A stretch of DNA of 64,000 bases, from contig NC_030386.2 in NCBI RefSeq assembly GCF_001625215.2, positions 40,394,796 through 40,458,795 on the forward strand, written 5' to 3'. Source of the DNA: Daucus carota subsp. sativus. Lineage: Eukaryota > Streptophyta > Magnoliopsida > Apiales > Apiaceae. Positions 24,270 through 36,724 of the stretch are shown here, piece after piece; the first letter of the stretch is position 1, and every line of letters starts with the position of its first letter. Below the pieces are notes generated by a model, which saw only the letters and a program-made list of their open reading frames with translations, was not told the DNA's origin and ran no database searches. A program made the position numbers and the translations under genes.

Positions 24270-25708
24270 ACATTTGCCATCCGTATTTTAATCAGATGCC
24301 CAGGGTGCATAAAACACAACCGATGCTCATGGGAAATAAATTCAGATGACAGACAAAAAGTAAGTTAAGGCCCACCACTTTCCCAAAAATAGTTCAACTT
24401 GGTGGCATGCTGCATGTTATGAATAAAAAGTAAGACGATCATTTATGAGTTATGATGATTAATGTAATGCTTTAATATAGATAATGTTTAGTTTAAATTA
24501 TTTATTTGGCTAATTATATTCTATAAATAATTTATGATTTATAAAATTTATAATAATAATGAATTTGAAAAATTAATTTATTTGAGCGAATACATAATTT
24601 TAATATGCATATATAAAATAAATTATTCACCGACTTCTAATATGAGTACATATTTTCAAATTTTTAACTAAAATTTCTTTTTTATACTAAAATTAAAATT
24701 AGAACAACTTAAAACCACCCAGAGACTTTAAACCTGACGAAACTATAACAACAATAAAAAAAATTAATTTTGATATTAATTTTGTTTATTTAAAAAAGTT
24801 AATAAAAAAAATCTTGAATGCGGCTGATCTCAGAAATTTGATAACATCATCATTTTGACTCTGAGTTCCGCGGGCTTCATTCGTGATTCAAAACAACTAT
24901 TCTAAAATTTGCCAAATGTTTGAAGGAAAAATTTCAATTTGTTATACCGCAAAAATCCCCAATTTAACCGATTAATCTCTTACAAGGTTGGCCACCGATT
25001 CGATTTTTGAAGTCCAATTAATTCTTATATATATTTCTCAATCGAAGTATATATGATAAATTATTAAAATTAAAATATTATGTTAATTTAAATATGAATA
25101 ATTATAGAGTTTATGAATATAGTAAATATATTAGTTATTAAATAATTAATATAATAATAACTAAATATTAAAATAAATCTGATATTCATTGGGATTAATC
25201 CCTATATTGGTAGCTCAACCGATAATTTTTAATTACTGAATTATCAACACATCACAGTCAAGACTCAAGAGGTTGTAATAATTTACAGCATCTCATATAC
25301 AGCTGATAGCGAGATTGCAGGATGGACCTAATATGGGTAGAGGGCCTAGAGGATGCGAAGATGTTCGTATTATCATATACACCAATTAATGGTAATGGGC
25401 CATACATGAGCTATTTAATCGATTTTTGATGGTTAAGGATTGAAAAGAGATCTATTGATGAAAGCAATGAATGAGCCGGATTAAATGGTGTTTCTTGCAT
25501 GTGACTATGCTTTTTTTTTTTTCAGGAAAAAAAAAATAGCTCAACAATAAAAACTATACTGTATCTCATTTTCAAAGGAAAAAAAAAACTATACTGTATC
25601 TAAAAGATGCTTAGAGTTGAATAAACATAAAATAAATCATATTATTAATGCAGACACAATGACGTAATTTGTTTAAGTTGATATATATATATATGCATAT
25701 ATGTTGAC
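24270..25708. other. AT-rich intergenic DNA
   Basis: No supported gene. It contains A/T homopolymers near 25511-25547 and a (TA)n run just before the hAT-like element. Confidence 0.5.
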
Positions 25709-26583
25709 AGGGTCAGGTTCCACATAGAACCTCTTAATTTTAGAACCTTAGAACCTTCATTAAATGATAATATTTAATTTCATGATTAATGTAAATTTTC
25801 AAAATTATATAATTCAATCATATAGCTTATAGGCTTGTGCTGCTGCAGAATATTTGTTAAAGATCTTCAATACAAATTACTACGTCATACTGCCGCGGAA
25901 CATATATTAATATAATTAAAAATGATTTTATAATACAATATTTTTGTAGGAAAATACGTCATACTGCTGCGGAACATATATTAATGTAATTAAAAATTAA
26001 AAATGATTTTACAAATTATAGGAAAATACAAATTATGCATATACTGCTGCGGAACATATATTAATATAATAAAAAATGATTTTATAATGCAATACATTTG
26101 TAGTAAAATGCAAATTACTACGTAACATATATTAATATGATAGAAAATAATTTTATAATGCAATATTTTTATAGAAAAATACAAATTATTACGTCATACT
26201 GCTGCGGAACACATATTAATATAGTAAAAAATTATTTTATAATGCAATATTTTTGTAGAAAAATATAAATACTGTTATAGCACGTAAATATTATACAGTA
26301 ATATGATTAAATAATTATACCGACACTGTTGTAGAATATAGGAAGTATGTTATCAACTAATATAACAAAGCAATTTGATTAGAAGGTAATAATTAAATTT
26401 TAATACATATAATTTTAGCATTCAATGCATTCATTAATTACCTATAATCATGTAAAAAAAGATATTAAATAACTAATATTAAATGCAGCATTTGATCATA
26501 ACCATCGATTTAACGATAATCTAATGATTCTATATGAGTTCTGAGTTCTAATTTAAAACGGGTTCTAATTTGAACCTCACCCT
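25709..26583. mobile_element. hAT-like non-autonomous element with an internal minisatellite
   Basis: The ends AGGGTCAGGTTC and GAACCTCACCCT are inverted repeats, extended inward by further matched text (atagaacc / gggttcta). The 8-base string atgttgac flanks both sides (25701-25708 and 26584-26591), fitting a hAT target duplication; a 9-base reading cannot be fully excluded. The centre is an array of about five diverged units of roughly 75 bases. There is no transposase frame. Confidence 0.75.
25885..26272. repeat. Minisatellite of about 75-base units
   Basis: Five units share 'actgctgcggaacatatatt', an AT-rich middle (aaaaatgattttataatgca) and 'gtagaaaaatacaaattac', beginning near 25885, 25962, 26041, 26119 and 26196. 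Units differ by point changes and small length changes. The array sits wholly inside the hAT-like element. Confidence 0.8.
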
Positions 26584-26591
26584 ATGTTGAC

Positions 26592-27611
26592 AATTATAAT
26601 TATAATCTCATGTAAACTTTCATCACTAAATCAAATACTTGAAAATACAACAAATTTAGGATCGTGGAAATTAAATCACACCATAACATATAAAAACATA
26701 CCATGTTTTTACAAGGATTTCTGAGAGAATAAACAAAACTCATTCGTACAAATTTTATCAAACAAATAATACAATTTCGAAAAATAAAAATTTTCTTTAT
26801 CAAACAAATAATACAATCTCGAAAAATAAAAATCTTTATAGAAAGAGTATTATGAGAAAAATAAAAACAAAAAAATAAGTTGTTTGAGAATTCCAACGCA
26901 AGAAGCCCCGATAGCGGGCCAGCCGCAATTATATTTGAATCTGTTATTACTAAATCTGTTGAATATAATATAATATATAAAATATAAATATACATATAAC
27001 ATTAAAGATGTTAAATTGAAAAATATATAAAATAACACATATCATATATTTATTAGTTATAAGTTAAATAATAATAATAAAATCTCTTGTATATGCATTT
27101 CAGAAATACTCTTATCGTTAGTTTCGGCCGTTTGGTAAGTAGGGCATTCAGCTCACATGGCTCATGGCTGAATTACACGGCAGTCTGTTAATTTTGATTA
27201 TCAGTATTACTTTCACGTAAGATTTCTCGATTCGTTATCTACAATAAATATATCAAATTTTAATTAAGTTGAAATGCAATCAATTATTTAATACTTAAAA
27301 ACTAAAAAATGATAATCAATTTTTTTTCAATAAATTGAGAATCTATAAAATATTAATATTATAAAATTATTTTAAAATATAAAAAATGTATTTATAATTA
27401 CAATTTTTATAGACAAATTGATACTACCTGATTAAAAATTAATTTTAAAAATATATAAATAAAAGTCACCATCATTTTAGATTTTGGACACGGTCATTTT
27501 AAACAAGCTCCGGGTATACAGAAAAATTATTAATTAACAAAAATTAGCCTTTCGTCAATTATTTGCTATTCAAGTTTAACTAACCGATTGTTTATGTTTT
27601 GCACACATTTT
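26592..27611. other. AT-rich intergenic DNA with a short tandem duplication
   Basis: A 42-base unit (tttatcaaacaaataataca...) is duplicated at 26754-26837. No gene is seen. Confidence 0.5.
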
Positions 27612-27842
27612 GGGGGTGTTTGGATGATTGGTGGGAATGGGGAATGAGAATGGGAATGAGGGGTATGAGAATGGAGGGTATGGGAAATGGTAACCCAAGG
27701 GGTGTGGAGGTATTGATTTACCCTTCAAGAGGGAATGAGGTTCCCATTCCAAGCAAAAATTTTACTAATACAAACACAATGTATGGGTATTAGGTTCCGA
27801 TTCCCGTTAACCGGGCTCATTAACTATCAACCAAACGCCCCC
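27612..27842. mobile_element. Tourist-type MITE (PIF/Harbinger-like)
   Basis: The left end gggggtgtttggatga and the right end tcaaccaaacgccccc are inverted repeats with the common plant Harbinger-like wording (GGGGGTGTTTGG). A 3-base ttt flanks each side, consistent with a 3-base target duplication. The interior is rich in gggaatgag repeats. There is no coding capacity. Confidence 0.75.
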
Positions 27843-28260
27843 TTTAATTTTTTTTATAAAATTTCTATAAAACATATTGTCTCGGTTCCTTTAATTTTTT
27901 TACATTTTTTTTTGTCCCATCTAATTATTTATATTTCAAAACTTACCAAAAATAGTCAATGGGTCCCGCCACTTCTCCACTTTTCTTTCCTTTTCGCACA
28001 ACTTTCACACCACTATGTTGTTTTTATACATTAAAAATAAATGCATCCCACCACTTTACCCACCTTTCTTCCTCTTTTCCGCTATTTTATACTACATCTT
28101 TTTCAACCTCCGTGCCCAACCCATTCGATAAGAAATGGAGGGACGAAGAGAGTAATATTTAATATTTTTTAATAAAAACTGAAATATGAAAATTTTGTTT
28201 ATAAAACAAATTTAAAAAATGTTATATAACAAGATTTCAAGTAGCAAAAATGAAAGGGAG
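27843..28260. other. Intergenic DNA upstream of the LEA pair
   Basis: A pyrimidine-rich stretch near 27960-28120. The text ggagggacgaagagagta near 28137-28154 resembles a decayed Stowaway end, but no partner end is clear. Confidence 0.4.
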
Positions 28261-28304
28261 TCACAGAGAAGTTTTGGCATGACATGTGTGCTGGCTTAAT
28301 AGCA

Positions 28305-28370
28305 ACGTGTCCGAAGCACAGATGTTCGGGTACGAGAGCGTGCCACGTAGTCTGGAACATCCCACGTGGC
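28305..28370 (+). promoter_or_regulatory. Cluster of ACGT-core (ABRE/G-box) motifs
   Basis: Three ACGT cores lie within 66 bases upstream of the first LEA gene: acgtgtcc (28305-28312), gccacgta (28342-28349) and cacgtggc (28363-28370). The last is a strong ABRE/G-box match. bZIP factors of abscisic-acid signalling bind such motifs, and LEA genes are classic targets. Regulation here is inferred. Confidence 0.6.
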
Positions 28371-28483
28371 ATAACATGCATCCCCTGGGCTCCATGCATA
28401 GCAGATAATCAAGTTGTGCTTGAAGCTTACAAATACATTTGCAGATTACAAAAATTTCATACACTTTGAAAAAAAAATACACA

Positions 28484-28496
28484 TATATATATAAAG
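28484..28496 (+). promoter_or_regulatory. Candidate TATA box for the first LEA gene
   Basis: 'tatatatataaag' lies 13 bases before the first possible ATG (28509) and about 50 bases before the second in-frame ATG (28545). The spacing suits the second ATG better. Confidence 0.45.
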
Positions 28497-28508
28497 TGGA
28501 GTATAAAG

Positions 28509-30726
28509 ATGGAGGGAGGTGGAAAGGGTGCGGTGGCGTCAGTGATGGAAGCGGCAGCAAACGTGGCGGCGTCTGCCAAATCGGGCCTCGACAAAACGAA
28601 GGCCGTTGTTGAAGAGAAGGTCCCTACGTCTCTCTCTCTTTTTCATCTCTCGCTTCTTCCTAGTTTATTTTCCGTGTAATAAATAATGATATCGTTTGAT
28701 TTTTCTTAGGGGTCGTTTGGTTCACGAGACGGTATGGGTTTGGAATCAGGAATCGGGTTAAGCTGGTATGGGGTTGAGGAATCATTCTTGATATCTTGTG
28801 TTTGGTTTAATACTGGAATGAAAATAAATAATTTATGTACTGGAATGAAAATAAATAATTAGTAATAACTAATATTACTAATTAATAGTAAATAAAAATA
28901 AGTATAACTTATTTCAGATTAAAAAAATATCATATTTAATTTATGTGTTTTGAGATTGTATTTAAATTTATAAATAAAAATGAATTAATAAAATTTTCAT
29001 TTGATACCTCATACCCACCTCCCCCCCTAAGGTATCAAATCTGATTCCAGGTGGGTTTGAGGTATGGGTATCAGATTATAAAAATAGACAACCAAACACA
29101 AGGTATGGGTTTGAAATGAACAAAACCCATACCTGATACCAGAATCAGCTGAACCAAACGACCCCTTATAAGCAAGCACCTCTCATATGCAGCAGCTTAG
29201 ATCAAAGTTTATAAAGTTCATTTTAACTCCCTACTCAATCGATTACTAACAAATAACAATGTTTCATTTTTTTTGAAAGAAAAAAAGAAGTAGTTTAAGT
29301 TGAGTGCTGGGATTTCAAGCACGTGTCAGAACAAATTTTCAATTTTAATAACCTTGCTTATAGAGGTAAGTTACAAATTGAAGATTGGAAATTGCATGTA
29401 ACTTTCAACTTATAAGATCCTTGTGTATCCCCGAAAACTCCAGATATATCCGTTGCAATTTCAACAGGATGTAATTAGTTATCACCTACTTTGAATTTAT
29501 GCTGTATCATCATATCCGCAGCGTTCTCGATACTCTTCTATTTAATCTCATGAATCTTGATTATGATTTCATGTCGGTACCACTTGAACCCTGCAAGTCA
29601 ATTTTAGACTCGTTTTCATTTACCTTTTAAGTTATAAGTTATAAACTGATAAGTGAAAATTCTATGTCATTTTCAACTTATAAGTTCCCCGCCCCCAACA
29701 CACCAAATATATGTGTTGCAAATTTGACACAACTTAGCTCTTTAATCTCATTGATCTTCATTATGATTTGATGTTTCACCACTTGAACTCTATATTAATA
29801 CGGGCGAGTATATTTTCTTGGAACTTTTCGATGACAACAATTTTAAATTTTACACTTCTCTTTGTCAAGGCTTTCTATTCGGGAGGAAGAGCGGGCACCT
29901 CTGTCACTCAATTGACTCTGCTCAATTAAATGTTTTAATCACAAAATCCTCGTGCTTAATTTTTTGGAGCTACCTAGTATGAAGTCGGTACTATTGCAAG
30001 TCCCAGCCCGCAACTATTGGGGCCTGGGACTCTCTGTGAAAATTGTGTTTCTACTCAACTTGTGGGAGCAAAATATAGTCCGCGGACAACTTACCATTCA
30101 CCGAGCAGGCTCTTTGTTTGATTTGCCATTCGAACTTACTTTTCTTTCTAAAAATGAAACATGTTTTGGTAACTATTATACTATATATTTTTTGATTGAA
30201 TGAGATATTACAGGTAGAGAGAATGTCATCAAAGGATGAAGTGGAAAAAGACATGGCTACTCTTCGTAAGGATGAGAAATTGGATTTAGCTGAGCACCGG
30301 AAACATAAAGCATATGCTCAGAATGCTGCGGCAGCTTCTGCTCCCCCTGGAGCTGTCAGTCCAAACTTCACCGATGGTAGTGGGTTCGACACTATTAGTT
30401 CACACACCAAGCCGGCAGCCATACTGTCTAGTAATGCTGATCTTGGGGGCCCTGTCGCGGCTACTAGCCACGTTGTTGAGGGATCGCTAAGTCCTGTCAA
30501 TCCGAACCGTAGTGAGCTGCCTGCATCTTACCACCCCGGATCAGTTGATCACATTCCAAACCAAACCGAGTTTCCTGCACAAGTGGTTCAACCCAGCCCG
30601 GCTATAGTTTCCAATCTCACCAATACTGCAATGCCTTCACAGGTTCATCCTATCAATCCGACTCTGACGGAGATGGCTCAGCCCGAAAATAATACCAGGC
30701 CGGGCACATATATGTCTGCAGATTAG
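28509..30726 (+). CDS. LEA_1 family late-embryogenesis abundant protein
   Basis: Two exons (28509-28619 and 30214-30726) encode 207 residues. The N-terminal part (MEAAANVAASAKSGLDKTKA and on to EVEKDMATLRKDEK) is the LEA_1 (PF03760, group 1/LEA4-like) domain, predicted amphipathic helix. The last 110 residues are Pro/Ser/Asn-rich and probably disordered. LEA_1 proteins accumulate in drying seeds and stressed tissue and protect membranes and enzymes. The intron falls after VVEEK, exactly where the neighbouring paralog is interrupted (VQEK), in the same phase. A Tourist MITE fills part of the 1.6-kb intron. The family usually starts close to 'MQ.AK', so the second ATG (28545, 195 residues) may be the real start. 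Confidence 0.88.
28709..29165. mobile_element. Tourist-type MITE in the LEA intron
   Basis: The inverted ends ggggtcgtttggttca / tgaaccaaacgacccc are flanked by a perfect TTA duplication (28706-28708 and 29166-29168), the PIF/Harbinger target. The subterminal regions repeat ggtatgggtttg and its complement. It has no coding capacity and leaves the splice sites untouched. Confidence 0.9.
29169..30213 (+). other. Remainder of the first LEA intron
   Basis: No second transposon end is seen. A CACGTGTC ABRE-like motif lies near 29321-29328. The open frame at 29952-30203 is intronic and unsupported. Confidence 0.5.
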
Positions 30727-31133
30727 AAATGATGGAATGAAATGCAGTACTATTTTCACTATTTTTAGTGTAGCCTAATAACTTGTGTTGTGTGAACTAG
30801 TATACATGTTTTTCTATGTGTGAGGTGAATATTTTATGAAATAATATTTGTGTAATTGTTAGTTTTCATAAAAAATGCGTTTGTTATTCTCATTTTGAAA
30901 ATAGTGGTTTATATTTCATGCATATGCCAAATCTGTAGAACAGATAGCAGAGGCTAACCTTGTTTTGCGAGCTGGGAATACGAAGAATTTCAGACGTACG
31001 TTCCCATGCTTTATAATTCTGATCAACACTATTTCTTGCAAGGACATTTCCGGTTTGGTTCTTATTATCCGGCGTTGTAAGTGGTTTGATCTTTACAGGT
31101 AGCCGATCATAGAGAGCTTGTACTTATCTGACG

Positions 31134-31528
31134 ATGCAGAGTGCAAAGAATGTAGCGGCTTCTGCCAAGGAAACGGCGGCCAATGTTGCTGCCAGCGCGG
31201 TATCTGGAAAGGAGAAGGCCAAAGCCACCGTTCAAGAAAAGGTGCTTGCGATTTACGTAGTTTTTAAACGATTCAACATGCACTTGTGCTATAGTGAAAA
31301 TGTTTGGTGTTTATTAGATATGGTTTAACAAAGTTAGTAATTTGACAGGCTGAAAAGGCAAGGGCTAATAGTCCTGGGGAGAAGAGTCTGGCAACAGAGA
31401 TGAAACATGAGAAGAAAAGGGAGGCTGAAGAGCACAAGCAAGAAGCCCAGGAATATAACGCAGCAAACAAAAACGCGGTCAAGGAGGCTGCGCAACACAA
31501 GCAAGAAACGGATGGAGGAGCTATCTGA
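31134..31528 (+). CDS. LEA_1 family protein, short tandem paralog
   Basis: Two exons (31134-31241 and 31349-31528) encode 95 residues. The start MQSAKNVAASAKETAANVAA is a textbook LEA_1 N-terminus, followed by KEKAKATVQEK and a Lys/Glu/Ala-rich helix; Cys and Trp are absent. The intron is 107 bases, at the same position and phase as in the longer gene 400 bases upstream, so the two are tandem duplicates. The C-terminal tail is only about 30 residues of Gln/His/Ala-rich sequence ending DGGAI. Expected role: protection during drying or osmotic stress in the cytosol; inferred from the family. Confidence 0.9.
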
Positions 31529-32320
31529 CAGACCAATGTGGCATTCTATACTTTCCTTTTTCCTCTTCCTTTCCCAATTGTGTAATTTGTGTTGAAATAC
31601 AATCAAAGTGAATAGTTTTCTTCCATTTTCTTTCTTGCACACTACAACCAGACTAGACGGCCTGTGACTCGTGAGTTCACGACTGGAATTCGTCCCAAAC
31701 CTGAAGTATGCTTTTGGAATCCTAATCTCTATATGTTCTTGAAATTCATGTATTAATAATTTCGAATTTTAGTTCCAAGGGCCTAAGAACAAGTCTTCCC
31801 CTGTTCTTGAAATTTATGTATAATGATTTGGAAAGTCTAAAAACAATTTTTTCTCATTTATAGTTACGACTGGATTTCGATTATGTACATAATTACCTCT
31901 AAAGATTCAACTTAAAATTTATTGTACTATACTCATTGATAGCCGTAGTCAAAAACACTTGATCATCTATTTTGTATAAAATCGAAGATCTTAGACAAAA
32001 AAATTTTTGACAATGTTTCCAGGCTCTGCAGAGCTGAATAGTCCAGGTCACCGGATCTATGGTAATTTAAAGCAGTATAACAAAAAATGAAAACATCAGA
32101 ATTCTTTAGAGAACGATTTGGGCCCATCTTGGGCCATAATAGTATAATGGGCAATCCAATAATTTTTTCTTTCCTGGCCCACAAACTGAAGTGGAGGGAC
32201 AAAATGGTAAATTCAAGAAACAACCAAAACCCCTCAACCAATTTCGTCATTTCCAAAGCCTTGCCCAACAGGTGAACAACACCCAGCAAAACCCAGCCTC
32301 GATTTCATCGAAACATCACA
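31529..32320. other. Intergenic DNA before enoyl-ACP reductase
   Basis: Contains the second LEA gene's 3' region and the promoter of the reductase gene. No other gene is seen. Confidence 0.45.
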
Positions 32321-32435
32321 TATAATTACATATATCTATATATGCATACAAACTCACATTCTTACTCTCTATAATCTGCTCCTTCGCTTGCGATAAAGTC
32401 GAGGAAAGTTCTGGTCTTTCTTAGGCATCATTCTG

Positions 32436-33173
32436 GTAAAATCACATCTTCCTACTTAATTTTAGCTCAGTTGTTCATGATTTTTTGCATAATGTGGTTA
32501 CGATTTGATGTAATTGATGTGGGTTTGTGTTGTTTTGGGGTTTTCCGTTGTTGATTTACTTGATTTTGTGTTAATGAGTGTGGATTGATCTTGATGCACA
32601 TTTGATTGAATTGATGCTTTATTTGCTGTAATTCTTTCATTTGGAGGTAGATGGTGTGTGAAAGTTTTAATCTTCTCTGTCACATATGTAGCTACTGTTT
32701 TCGGGTTTATTTTCTTGAGATTGATGGTTTTGTTTTGTTACTCCGTTTACTTGATTGCCCTGCAGTGAAAGGTTTTTATCTATTCGAATTACCTACTTCT
32801 CGTGAAATGCAGGGCATTTTTCGATTTTACAAAATGCTTTTACCTATAAAAATTTTCATTTTCAAGCTAATTGTTTAGTACTAAAGTTTTAATTTCCTTT
32901 GCTCAGCCAGGAGGGTATAATTTTTTGCCTGTGTCGTCATCATTATAATGTCAAACTTTGATGTCACTGTCATTTTATACTACTAATACACTATAAACTC
33001 GACTAATTACTGTACTTGTAGTTACAAATGCTGTTAATCTGTTATGCACCATGGTTCTCTTCTTCTCTTCCTCCTCCCTGACAAGAACTTTTCAATTTCT
33101 GGACCTTTAATATTGCAAACTTGTACCTTATAATTTTGTAATTGTAATAGTGATTTTTTTATTTCCCTTGCAG
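32436..33173 (+). other. Leader intron of enoyl-ACP reductase
   Basis: The donor ttctg|gtaaaa (32436) and acceptor cccttgcag (ends 33173) interrupt the 5' untranslated region. The open frame at 32651-32878 inside it is not supported. Confidence 0.65.
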
Positions 33174-33202
33174 ATCTTTTCATCTACTCATCTTCTGTGG
33201 AA

Positions 33203-36200
33203 ATGGCCTCAATCACAGCTCCTACCATGCAATTGGCAAAAGGTCAACTTTGCTTTACTGCCTCTGGTAAAGTTTCTCAGCCAAGCATTGGGAATTTCAG
33301 TACAGAAGTTAAAGGAGCATCATGGACTAGTCTTAAGAGCTCCTGTTATATATCATCAGCAAGATCCTTGTCTTACAACCTAACTCATACTCCAGTAAAA
33401 TCTGAGAGGTTGGTCACCAAAGCAATGTCTGAAGCAAGTGATTTGAAGCCCCTCCCAGGATTGCCAGTTGATTTGAGAGGTTACACATCTAACTTGAATT
33501 TTTATTTTAAATTCATATGAACATCTTGGATTCGCAATTTATCTGTTCACATTTTTTGGATTTCCTTCAGAGCCATAAAGCATGTATGCTGCAATGGTTT
33601 GTGGTCATTTATGTATAAGCTAACCCTTCCATTTGGCCATTTTCTCAAGACATACTTTGACTGATATATGTTGATGTATTAAAGTTGAGGACTTGAGCTT
33701 CGGTTTATCATAATTTTAAGTATGTTTGTATTCTACGGAAAAACATTGCCTTAGTTGTTGTCATTGCTTACATAAAGTGCTGCTTTCTGTCAGGAAAAAG
33801 GGCTTTTATAGCCGGTATAGCGGATGATAATGGATATGGATGGGCAATTGCGAAATCCCTTGCTGCTGCAGGTGCTGAAATTCTTATTGGTACATGGGTT
33901 CCTGTACGTATCTAAATCCTAAATGTGTGCTTTTAAAAATTTAAGTTGTCTTCAACATGTCAAGTACTAATTAGTATATATTATACTCAATCAGGCACTA
34001 AACATATTTGAGTCAAGTCTAAGGCGCGGGAAGTTCGATGAATCGCGGGTGTAAGGATAATATTGCCTTCATATGTCCTCATAAATCTAGAAATTCTGAA
34101 AATGTGTAAATGCCTTAATGGGTATTACTGCTGCTTTAGGTTGCCTGATGGTTCACTCATGGAGATCACTAAAGTGTACCCATTAGATGCAGTTTTTGAC
34201 AGCCCTGAGGATGTTCCGGAAGATGTCAGTAAATTTTTTTCAATATAATTTACCTAGCCAGTGCTTAATTTGTTGCAAGTATAATTCTTATAAGTGCTAT
34301 ATTTCAGGTGAAGGCAAACAAACGTTATGCAGGGTCGTCAAAGTGGACAGTCAAGGTATTGACTTATGATCTTAGTAATTATTTTTCAGAGTTGATTCTT
34401 TTGGAATGAAAATGTTGTATACAATTATTTTCTGTGTAGTTGTGTAATTGATTCACTAATAAAATGTCACAAATTCAAAGTAGAAATATTATGCCAACAT
34501 AGTTGTTATGCCGATGCTTGTAATCGATCTTTATACTACCTAATTGTTAATTTAAATGCAAATACCCTTAGCTCAATTGAGAGGACTGCACTGACTGAAG
34601 CATATGACTAAACAAGAGTTAATTTTATTCCCTCTATCCCCCACTCTGCATAAGATCTTGAGCTGTATATGTAAACATAGATCATAAATGTTTGCCAAGT
34701 TTCAGCATTCAGCTTTTGTGCTCCGATTCTTGTATTTAATCTCATAGATGCTTGACCCTGTACTTCAGAAGTTAAAGTATGCGTTTGGAGGCTTGCAAGT
34801 CATCCCTAATTTTTTATTTCTACTTTGACGACTTTTGGCTATCTTTTGTCTCAACTCGAGGTTTGGGGTTACTTGGATTTGTGGGGAATTGTCTCATATC
34901 AAACTTGTCACAGAATTCATTTTACTCTGTTTTCATGGATTATAAAACTTTGTCCTATGTGCTGTAATTAGCTTGGGAAGAATAAGGAGCTTCAGTATAT
35001 CCTTAAAGCTTAGCCACTTCATAAAATGTGTCAAGCCCTTTCAATTTTGCAAATGTGTTCCTGCAAAGTTAGCGTGCGTGGTAATTGTTGTATTACATAT
35101 CATGCAGGAAGTTGCTGAATCTGTCAAGGAAGATTTTGGTACCATAGACATACTGGTTCACTCACTTGCTAATGGACCAGAGGTATGTATATTTGTATGC
35201 TGACTTGTGACCATCAACATGCCAAGAGTACTAAATGCATGCCATGTAGGTCACCAAACCACTCCTCGAGACATCGAGATATGGATATCTTGCTGCCATC
35301 TCGGCTTCTAGCTATTCCTTTGTTTCTTTACTCAAACATTTTGTCCCAATAATGAATCCAGGTGCAGTACTTTTCTTATCCAAGCATCTTCTTTGATTTT
35401 TTTTTCTTTTTGCTAATTGTTTTCTGGCTTTATCATCTCAGTTATAAATAAAACGTAAGAAATTGTTTTAACTTCACCTCTAAACTTTTTTTGGCTAAAA
35501 TAGAAACTGTCTTATGAATTATAGGTGGTGCTTCGATTTCCCTAACCTACATTGCCTCTGAAAGGATCATACCTGGGTAAATGTCTTTGCTGATTTTTTC
35601 AAGTACATATCATGATCAATATACAACGTCCGAGTGTGACATTTCTTAATTATACCTTTTTTCTGCATATAGGTATGGCGGAGGCATGAGTTCGGCAAAG
35701 TCTGCTCTGGAGAGTGACACAAGAGTGAGTTATTTTGTACTATATTTCTCTTTTGCCCTACAGTGGGAAAATATACTCTATGACATTCATGATGGATTTG
35801 TTCAATCTAAAATGTCCTAAGGTTCTGGCCTTCGAAGCTGGAAGGAAGCATAAAATCAGAGTCAACACAATCTCCGCAGGTACAACTTGAGGACCTGACC
35901 TAATATATTTTGCAGAACACATAATAAGAGTTGCTGAAAATGATGTCCTCTGTACATCTTTTTAAAAGGAACACTTAGTTTCCCCTGAATTTATTTTCTT
36001 CTAGACTCCTACATGATTTATGATAGACTAGGTATGCCTACAACAGATAGTGGATCAGTGCTTATGCATACAATGAATTATTGAACCTAACACATTGGTA
36101 AATTTTTTCTATATAAAGTTCCTGCAAGTGATTCCCTAGTTGTACCAAACAATTTTATATTTAAAAAGCAAATCAACTAAAATAATTTTCTCCCTACAAG

Positions 36201-36724
36201 GCATTTATGTTGAGCACACCTCGTTTACGTTCTGGCATTGTTGATTTGATGGTTAAAAATTATGTTTCAGGCCCATTGAGAAGCCGTGCTGCTAAAGCAA
36301 TTGGTTTCATCGATATGATGATCGATTACTCCACAGAGAATGCGCCCTTGCAAAAAGAACTATCCGCAGGTGAATAATCAAGTTGCTTACAGTTTAGAAT
36401 GTTGTTCTTACCTGGTCATTTTCTAGTCTATAATGCTGAATTTGCATTGAATTAATGTAGAACATATTGCAGCCTTTATGTTTACGTGCATATATTTCTA
36501 ATCCTAAAACCTCGTATGCTTACATATATGCCAACCCTTAATTGCTTAAACTCTTAAATGCAACAGAGGAAGTGGGGAATGCGGCTGCTTTTCTGGCATC
36601 ACCGCTGGCTTCGGCCATAACTGGAGCTGTTGTGTATGTTGACAACGGTTTGAACGCAATGGGAGTTGGAGTTGACAGCCCAGTATTCAAAGATCTTGAC
36701 ATCCCGACATACAAAGAGCACTGA
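33203..36724 (+). CDS. ENR1: Enoyl-[acyl-carrier-protein] reductase (NADH), plastid
   Basis: Thirteen coding exons: 33203-33479, 33794-33903, 33995-34050, 34140-34224, 34308-34355, 35108-35182, 35250-35361, 35525-35576, 35673-35724, 35822-35879, 36271-36369, 36567-36724, giving 393 residues, close to the Arabidopsis MOD1/ENR1 length (listed exons are twelve; the leader exon makes thirteen). The first 75 or so residues are a Ser/Thr-rich transit peptide. Then come the Rossmann loop [14 protein letters not shown], the FabI-type catalytic text YGGGMSSAK (Tyr and Lys), and VNTISAGPL. The enzyme performs the last reduction of each fatty-acid elongation cycle in the plastid stroma, using NADH. All introns have standard borders and phases that rejoin exactly. 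Start chosen at the ATG in GTGGAAATGGCC; no upstream in-frame ATG exists in this exon. Confidence 0.97.

Noticed and set aside
27890-28160. Possible Stowaway element ending ggagggacgaagagagta
   Set aside because: Only one end is convincing; too decayed to define.
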